A stretch of 64,000 bases of DNA from Bettongia penicillata ogilbyi. Its lineage: Eukaryota; Chordata; Mammalia; Diprotodontia; Potoroidae. A model generated the notes under the pieces. That model did not search any database and was not told where the DNA came from. It worked only from the letters and a program-made list of their open reading frames with translations. Positions 57,833 through 64,000 of this stretch are shown here, one piece after another; the first letter of the stretch is position 1, and every line of letters begins with the position of its first letter. The stretch spans positions 10,245,820-10,309,819 of the forward strand of contig JAJHZJ010000399.1 in assembly GCA_023548195.1 (NCBI GenBank). The letters run 5' to 3'. The position numbers and the translations under genes were made by a program.

Positions 57833-58499
57833 TAGAACACAATATATGCAATAATCATATTGCAGCATATGTTTATATCTATATCTTTTATATTTATATT
57901 TGTTTCTATCCATATCTCTATCATCCACCTATACATAGCTTTGCATCTATATATTAGGTATATACACACGTGTGTATACATATATATGTGTATGTGTGGA
58001 TATATGTGTACAAACACTGATGTGAATATACATAAACATGTATATTTCCTGCAAGAATATACATACTTGATGCAGAATTGGAAAGTAAAAAAATCTCATC
58101 TCTCTGTCCATGTGGACAATATGATTCATCCATTAGCACAGACTTTTCTTGTCTGTGTTTCTTCTCAAGGAGTGATGTCACCTATTCATTTCTCTGAATG
58201 ATAGAACATTTATCTGGATATAAAAAATGGTATGCCCTTGTCATCCTAGCTTCCCAGCTGCACAACCTATTATCCTGACTTCCCTGAACTTGCCATATAA
58301 AAATTCTCTTATGACATAAAGATTTATTTAAAAACATGAGAAGTTTCTATCAAATATCATGGTCCTGACTTTAGCAATATTCTTATACAGCATTTGAGTT
58401 ATAGCTATCAGCTAGTATATTCCATTCTTCCAGCAATGAAAGCTTCTCATATTTAAATGGCTATCAGGGTAGTGCCTCTGGCTAGTGTGCTCCTCAAGC
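57833..58499. other. Low-complexity TA/TG-rich then unassigned
   Basis: 57845-58050 is rich in 'tatatc', 'tatata' and 'tgtgta' words; frames across it on both strands are artefacts. No gene in the rest. Confidence 0.5.
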
Positions 58500-59167
58500 A
58501 TTTAGAAGAAAAATTGAAAAAATTACTGACAGCCAAAAGTGACCTGGAATTCACTAATGATCTTGATACTGGGCTGTAAGAATTTTCTTTGGGGAGTGCG
58601 GAGAAAGGAAAGCAATTGAAAAACAATCAAAAGTGTTTTTCCCCCTCTATCCTTCTGTATTGCCAAGGCAATATTCACAGGACTGGTGGTGACTATGAAT
58701 ATGACAGCATAGTTATCAATCACAAAGTATAAAAGACTCTCCATGTAGAAGACAGAAAAAAAAAATATTTAGACACCAGAAAGCCAAATCCAAGAACCAG
58801 AAAGTTAAATTTGTCATGGTAGCCAAGAAGTTAATACACATGATCACCACATGGGTCAAAACCATTCCCAAGCCTTCCCACCTCTGCCAGGGTCTCCTCT
58901 TAAGCAAACACTCACAAGTCTGAGCCTCACAACTCCTGCCTGCCTGCCCTCCTGCCTTCTCTCTCCTCTTTCCAGACCATACTCATTCACATCCTTCTTA
59001 TTCTCCTCTGCCCTTCCTCTTCCAGCAAACTCCTCCCACTACATGTGTTTTAGACCTCCAAGAGATTGAAGCAGATCACAAGGGCCTATTAATGAATGAG
59101 AAAGATCTTTCCATTTAAATTGCTATTACACTTTCTCTATGCTGAATGAAGTATATATATACACACA
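58500..59167. other. Unassigned; C/T-rich pocket
   Basis: 58860-59060 is pyrimidine-rich ('ctgcctgcctgccctcctgcc') and locally higher in GC. The 72-codon plus frame over it (58851-59069) is proline/serine-rich by composition, with no start context or splice support. Confidence 0.4.
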
Positions 59168-59475
59168 CATTGTGTTCATCCTTCATTGCTGAAGAAGATG
59201 ATGCCATCAGAGAAATGATGACATAACTTGCACTTGACTTTGCTTTGAGTGAGGGAGGGCTGTGCAAGTCACCAGCCTCACTTTTCCTCCAGAGTCATCT
59301 GAATTCAGTGACCAGATATTCATCAGGATGGTTGGAGATGACCCAGGATGCACTGAGAGACCTTGGACCATTTAGGCCATGGTCTTTGCAGGTACTCAGA
59401 GTGAAGCGATGTCCATTCATTGAACAGGCCTGTTTAAGAAGTAGCCACACTATAACATGGCTATTGGTTCTTTGT
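59168..59475 (-). mobile_element. RTE-tailed SINE, headless variant
   Basis: Inverted RTE tail at the left ('tgtgttcatccttcattgc'), 'gagtgagggagggctgtgc', 'cagatattcatcaggatgg', then 'ggaccatttaggccatgg' and 'agagtgaagcgatgtcc', which replace the CORE-SINE head found at 14.8-14.97 kb. The best-preserved copy of this variant. Confidence 0.8.
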
Positions 59476-59621
59476 TAAAAGATTTTAAAGATTTTTGTTT
59501 CTTTATACCATTCTTTATACCATTAAACCAGCAATGCTCACCCTTTTCCTAGGAAATGTATATAACTATATTCCTAAACTAATACTATAGTTATAAAATA
59601 TTGCACTAAGTATGCTTGCAG

Positions 59622-59790
59622 AGGCAATGAGATACAATGGACAGAGTGCTGAACTTGGAGTAAGGGAAACTTGGTTTCAAGATCCTACCTCTGACACTGT
59701 CACATAGTGAGTGTGACCCTGGGAAAGTCATTTAAGTGTTTTGTACCTTATATAACTCTTTAAGATTTGCATCATAAGTCATAGAAAAGT
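59622..59790 (+). mobile_element. SINE head half
   Basis: 'gagatacaatggacagagtgc', 'gaacttggagtaaggg', 'gtgaccctgggaaagtc'. Tail not recognised. Confidence 0.65.
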
Positions 59791-60734
59791 TCTAATGGAG
59801 GGAATTCCCATATTTCCCAAAACACCATTACTTTATGTATTCATAAAGGATGCTGACAAATTATAACAACAAATTATTCAGTAATAAAAATAAAATTTTA
59901 TATAGTTTTGGGTTGACAGCCTTTCCATACCTGACAAAAATTCTATGTTCATCATTTCAATAATGTTAAATTAATAATCAAGCTACATATGAATAATTAA
60001 ATTACATTTATGTTGAAAAACAAATTAGAAGTTCTTCCAATTTTGAATAATGACATAATTTGTGAATAGTTGAATGAATTTTATTGTCACTTTGGCATTT
60101 TAAGAATGCAACATTTTCATGACTTTCAAAGTAATTAAAATAACTGAGCACATGAAATTTATTGCTTACATTTAAGGTATTAGATTGGTAGCTCTAAGAA
60201 AATAAAAGAAATGATACAGAGTCATGACTGCCTTTTCAGTATTACCATTGTATTCTTTTGCTCTCTCTTAAGAAGTCAATGTACATTGTGCTTGATGATG
60301 ATGGGCAAATATTAAAGTAGTAGGATATATAATATTTATTTAAATTATAGAAGAAAATCTGTAAATGCCTTCTTTGAAAGAGAGCAGACAATTTCTATAT
60401 TTGAGTTACATGCTTTGATGTTGATAGACAAGAGGAAAAACTTACATTAAAAAATTACGTTGCTATCATTTTTGTGTCTGAGTCTAACGTTTGTAGAAAT
60501 CAATCTCTGTAGTTGAAATGAAATATTAAAATTTGCATATATAGTTTATTTTTGACCTTTAAAAAATATCTTGAAGGCTAGTCTTTGCAGACTCTAGATA
60601 TGAATCTGGGAAGGTTTAGTGAAATAGAATTTTTTTAGATAAGATTCAGTGTTATCATCTAAAAATATTTAAAATACTATATAATTTTTTAATTTGAAAG
60701 TCATCAACTTTTCCTGGAATATGGGATGAATGTT
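59791..60734. other. Unassigned AT-rich sequence
   Basis: No gene or repeat recognised. Confidence 0.4.
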
Positions 60735-60880
60735 GCATAGTAAAGGGAAGACTATATCTCTTGGAGTCAGAGGTGGGGTTTAAATATTGCATTTATCTCA
60801 TTTTAGCTAAGCGACCTGGGGCATTGTTTAATTTTTCAGAGCTTTCAATGACTCTCTAAGATCCATGCTATATATGTGAT
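60735..60880 (+). mobile_element. SINE, diverged
   Basis: 'tctcttggagtcagaggtgg', 'agctaagcgacctgggg' and 'tcagagctttcaatgactc' keep head order only. Confidence 0.5.
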
Positions 60881-60915
60881 AATATAGTAAATGAATAAAT
60901 TGCCATATGATCAAA

Positions 60916-60927
60916 TTCTATGGTTCT
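60916..60927. repeat. Target-site duplication of HAL1-F, left copy
   Basis: 'ttctatggttct' here, 'ttctacggttct' at 63787-63798: 11 of 12 identical. Confidence 0.85.
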
Positions 60928-61739
60928 CTTTTATTTAATACATAATTTATTTATTTTTCAGTTATCAACATTCATTTCCACAAGAACTTGAATTTAAAAC
61001 TTTCTCCCAATCTCTCCTCACTGCGCACAACATGCACCCCATCCATAACTTCCTCCAGTCTGTCCTCCCTTCTATTACCCCCTCTTCCTCCAAACCCCAT
61101 CCCCTCTGTTTTCCTGTAGGGCAAAATAGATTTTTATACTCCATTGCCTGTGTAATTTAATTTCCAGTTGCATACTAAAACAACTTTTAACATTCATTCT
61201 TAAAGTTTTGAGTTCTATATTCTCTGATTGAGAAGACAAGCAATTCAATACAGGTCATATATGTGTAACAATGCAAAGCACTTCCATTATATTTATGTTG
61301 TGAAAGACTAACCACATTTCCCTCTGTCCTATTCTGCTCTTCATTTATTCCATTCTCTCCCTTTATTCCATTCTCTCCCTTGATCTGTCCTCCGACAATA
61401 GTATTTGCTTCTGAATATCCCTTTCTCCAATTTGCTATCCCTTCTATTATCTTCCCTCTCTTATCCCCTTTCCCCTTGCCTTCCTGCAGGGTAAAATAGA
61501 TTTCCCTATCCAATTGTGTTATTCTCTCCTTAAGCCAAATCCCATGAGAGTAAGGCTCAATTTCTTTTCATCTCCCCCCCTTCTCCTCCATTGTAAAAGC
61601 TCTTTTTTCCCTCTTGTATGTGAGATGATTTTCTAAATTCTACCTCTCCCTTTCTCTTACTCCTAGTACATTTCATTCAATAGCAAATTTTATTTTTTTA
61701 GGTATTCTGTCTTCATATTCAGCTCACTCTGTGCCCTCT

Positions 61740-61850
61740 GTCTACGTGTGTATATATATACATATACTTACACACATGCACACATGTACATATGCATAGC
61801 TACATATATATATAATATGCACATACATGCATATCCACACACACACATAT
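61740..61850. repeat. (TA)/(CA) degenerate array in HAL1-F
   Basis: Mixed 'tatata', 'acacac' and 'catgca' words at the HAL1 microsatellite site; more interrupted than in the other copies. Confidence 0.85.
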
Positions 61851-61972
61851 TCCCTTTAACTACCCTAATACTGAAAAGGTCTCATGAGTTACAAATAACA
61901 TATTTCCATGTAAAAATGTAAATGATTCATCTTTAATGAGTTCCTTAAGGTTTCTTTTTCCTGTTTACCTTT

Positions 61973-63062
61973 TCATGTTTCTCTTGATTCTTGTATTTGA
62001 AAGTCAAATTTTCTATTCAACTCTGTTCTTTTCAACAAGAACACTTGGAAGTTCTTTCTTTTATTCAAATTCCATTTTTTCCCCTGAAGTATTATACTCA
62101 GTTTTCCTGGATAGGTGATTCTTGGTTTTAATCCTATCTGCTTTGACCTCTGCAATATCATATTACAAGTCCTTCAGTCCCTTAGTGTAGAAGCTGCTAA
62201 ATCCTATATTATCCTGATTGTTTTTCCACAATACTTGAATTGTTTCTTTCTGGCTGCTTGTAATATTTTCTCCTTGACCTGGGAACTCTGGAATTTGAAA
62301 TATTTAAAATATTCCTACAAGTTTTCCTTTTTGGATCTCTTTTAGGAGATGATCAGTGAATTTTTTTCATTTCTATTTTACTGTCTGGTTCTAGAATATC
62401 AGGGCAATTTTCCTTGATAATTTCTTGGAAGATGATGTCCAGGCTCTTTTTTTGATCATGGCTTTCAGGTAGACCACTAATTTTTAAATTCTCTCTCTTG
62501 GATCTATTTTTCAGGTCAGTTGTTTTCCCAATGAGATATTTCACATTGTCTTCGTTTTTTTCATTCTTTTTTTTTTTTTTAATAATTTCTTGGTTTCTCA
62601 TAAAGTCATTGTCTTTCATCTACTGCATTCTAATTTTTAAAGAACTATTTTTTTCAGTGAGCTTTTGAACTTTCTTTTCCATTTGGCTAATTCTGCTTTT
62701 TAAAGCATTCTTCTCATTGGCTTTTTGGAAATCTTTTGTGGTTTGTGTTAGTCTATTTTTAAAGGTATTTTCTTCAGTATTTTTTTGGATTTCCTTTAGC
62801 AAGCTGCTGACTTGTTTTTCGTGATTTTCTTGCATCATTCTCATTCTTCTTCCCAATTTTTCCTCCCCCTCTCTTATTTGATTTTCAAAGTCCTTTTTGA
62901 GCTCTTCCATGGTCTGAGACCACTGCATATTTCTTTTGGAGGTTTTGGATGTAGAAGCTTTGATTTTCATGTCTTTCTCTGAGCTGATGGAAGGAAATAC
63001 CTTTTCATCAAGAAAGTAACCTTCTACAATTTATTTTATTTATTTCCCCTTTTGTGGACAAT
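61973..63062 (-). pseudogene. HAL1-F ORF1 remnant
   Basis: The expected start (about 63062) reads TTG in place of ATG. The coiled coil is clear (MEELKKDFENQIREGEEKL at about 62900; MEKKVQKLTEKNSSLKIRM at about 62680), with a stop between 62620 and 62619. The RRM follows (KTTDLKNRSKRENLKISGLP) and the C-terminal domain runs to TGA 61975-61973. 116-, 88- and 62-codon frames stay open. Clearly an L1-ORF1-type RNA-binding protein remnant. Confidence 0.85.
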
Positions 63063-63798
63063 TTCTCAACCAGTTACTTTACTTTTGAATCCTTTCCCTA
63101 GGGACCTATAAGTTCTCAGTTCCTCCTAGGTGGCACAATCAAGGGAGAAGAGTTTCCTCCTCTCCTGGCCTGCACTCTGGTCTGGGAGCAACCACAAGCA
63201 CTCTTCTATCCAGGATATGTGAATAGGATTCCCTCTCCTGAGCCTCAAGCAGCTTCACCAAGTCAGTGCTCCTCTTCATGCCAAGGCTACCACTCAGGCC
63301 TAAGACTCAGATCAGCTGCTCAATTCCCCTAGGGTCTTTAGCGAGAGGGTTCCAAAGGTAGATGCTACTGCACTGACTACTGTTAGCCTGGGGCGGGGCT
63401 GGACCTGCACTTTGCTCCCCTCTCAACCAGGTGGAAGAGCTTTCTCACTGACCTTTGAAGCTGTCTTTGATGTTTGTGGGTTGAGAAGTCTGGGATCTGC
63501 AGCTGCTAACTGTGATTCCTTCCCTGAAGTCTGCACCAGTTCTGTCTGTGTGGTGCAATCTGATCAAGGATGGGCTGTGCTCCGTTCTGAACCTGGTGTG
63601 ATAAACTTTTCCTGTTGGCCTTCCAGACTGTCTTGGGCTGGAAATCTCTTTCACTCCATCATTTTGTGGCTTTTGTTACTGTAAAATTTGTTTAGAGTAA
63701 TTTTTTAACACATATTTTATAGGCTATATGGAGAGAGTTAGAGCAGGTCCATCTTTCTGCTCTGTCACCTTGGCCCTGCCCCCAAGTTCTACGGTTCT

Positions 63799-64000
63799 TA
63801 ACTAGAATGAAAAGAATCAGAAAGATATTAAAGAGAAGGATTCAAGTTGGCCATTTGCGAAAATGTTATAAAAATGTGCTTTATTCAGTTTCTCCTCTTT
63901 TATTTACTCAGCAAACACTCACTATGTTCAGTCTTTTGCTAAGTGCTCCTAAGCTAAGATTAACAGTTCATATAAAATGAAGTTCTTACTTCAATGAATC
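63799..64000 (-). mobile_element. Unassigned, then reversed L2 terminus
   Basis: 63890-63960 ('cagcaaacactcactatg', 'tcttttgctaagtgctcc') resembles the reversed L2-type end. It runs to near the window edge. 63799-63889 has no recognised feature. Confidence 0.45.

Larger units (their letters stand above)
60928..63786 (-). mobile_element. HAL1-F, full-length half-L1
   Basis: 2.86 kb with tail at the left (T-rich 60928-60960), 3' region, ORF1 and 5' UTR ending 'ggccaaggtgacagagcag' at about 63770-63750. Structure as in HAL1-A, no ORF2. The YY1-like motif is mutated (caaggtga for caagatgg). Confidence 0.9.

Noticed and set aside
58851..59069. Proline/serine-rich 72-codon frame as an exon
   Set aside because: Explained by a CT-rich tract; no bounding splice consensus I would trust and no recognisable domain.

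Overview
The window is nuclear DNA from a mammal, most likely a marsupial (an opossum-like or related genome; the species cannot be fixed from sequence alone). The evidence is its interspersed repeats: tRNA-headed CORE-SINEs with the marsupial-type tail that matches 'gttgtttcagtcatgtctgactc', SINEs ending in an RTE tail, an RTE LINE, marsupial-type L1, and many ORF2-less half-L1 (HAL1) elements. These sit among the old L2, L3/CR1 and MIR layers common to mammals. I see no host protein-coding gene, no RNA gene other than SINE-borne tRNA-like heads, no CpG island and no convincing spliced exon. The window is intergenic or deep-intronic. Open reading frames longer than 60 codons are either remnants of LINE proteins or chance frames over low-complexity DNA.

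Layout. 0-9 kb: old SINE, L2 and hAT-type repeats, two pairs of internal direct duplications, and an L2 ORF2/3' end at 8.0-8.9 kb. 9.05-11.83 kb: full-length HAL1-A (minus) with a perfect 16-bp target-site duplication (TSD). 12.4-16.5 kb: plus-strand L1 (L1-1), broken by a 517-bp poly(A)-tailed retroposon and by a full-length RTE-tailed SINE with a perfect 12-bp TSD. 16.5-21.1 kb: scattered SINEs. 21.1-24.9 kb: L1 3' end, HAL1-B (minus) and HAL1-C (plus) head to head. 25.4-26.6 kb: L3/CR1 LINE. 27.0-31.1 kb: decayed RTE LINE with endonuclease and reverse-transcriptase remnants and a second, tandem 3' end. 31-35.5 kb: SINEs and a hAT-type element with 7/8-bp TSD and a nested SINE. 35.7-42.4 kb: a long minus-strand L1 (L1-2) with HAL1-D nested in its ORF2. 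42.4-48 kb: L2 pieces and a candidate TIR element. 48.1-51.4 kb: L1 3' end split by HAL1-E (15-bp perfect TSD). 52.1-54.3 kb: repeat-poor, AT-rich, homeodomain-site-rich DNA, the best candidate for conserved non-coding sequence. 55-60.9 kb: more SINEs. 60.9-63.8 kb: full-length HAL1-F with an 11/12-bp TSD.

How the parts relate. Non-autonomous elements occur beside their likely helpers: HAL1 with L1, RTE-tailed SINEs with the RTE LINE, and MIR/CORE SINEs with L2. HAL1 fills about 13 kb, roughly a fifth of the window. A striking shared trait is a microsatellite just downstream of HAL1 ORF1: different copies carry (TG)n, (TATC)n or compound arrays at the equivalent place. All element assignments rest on recognition of family features by eye; no database search was run.
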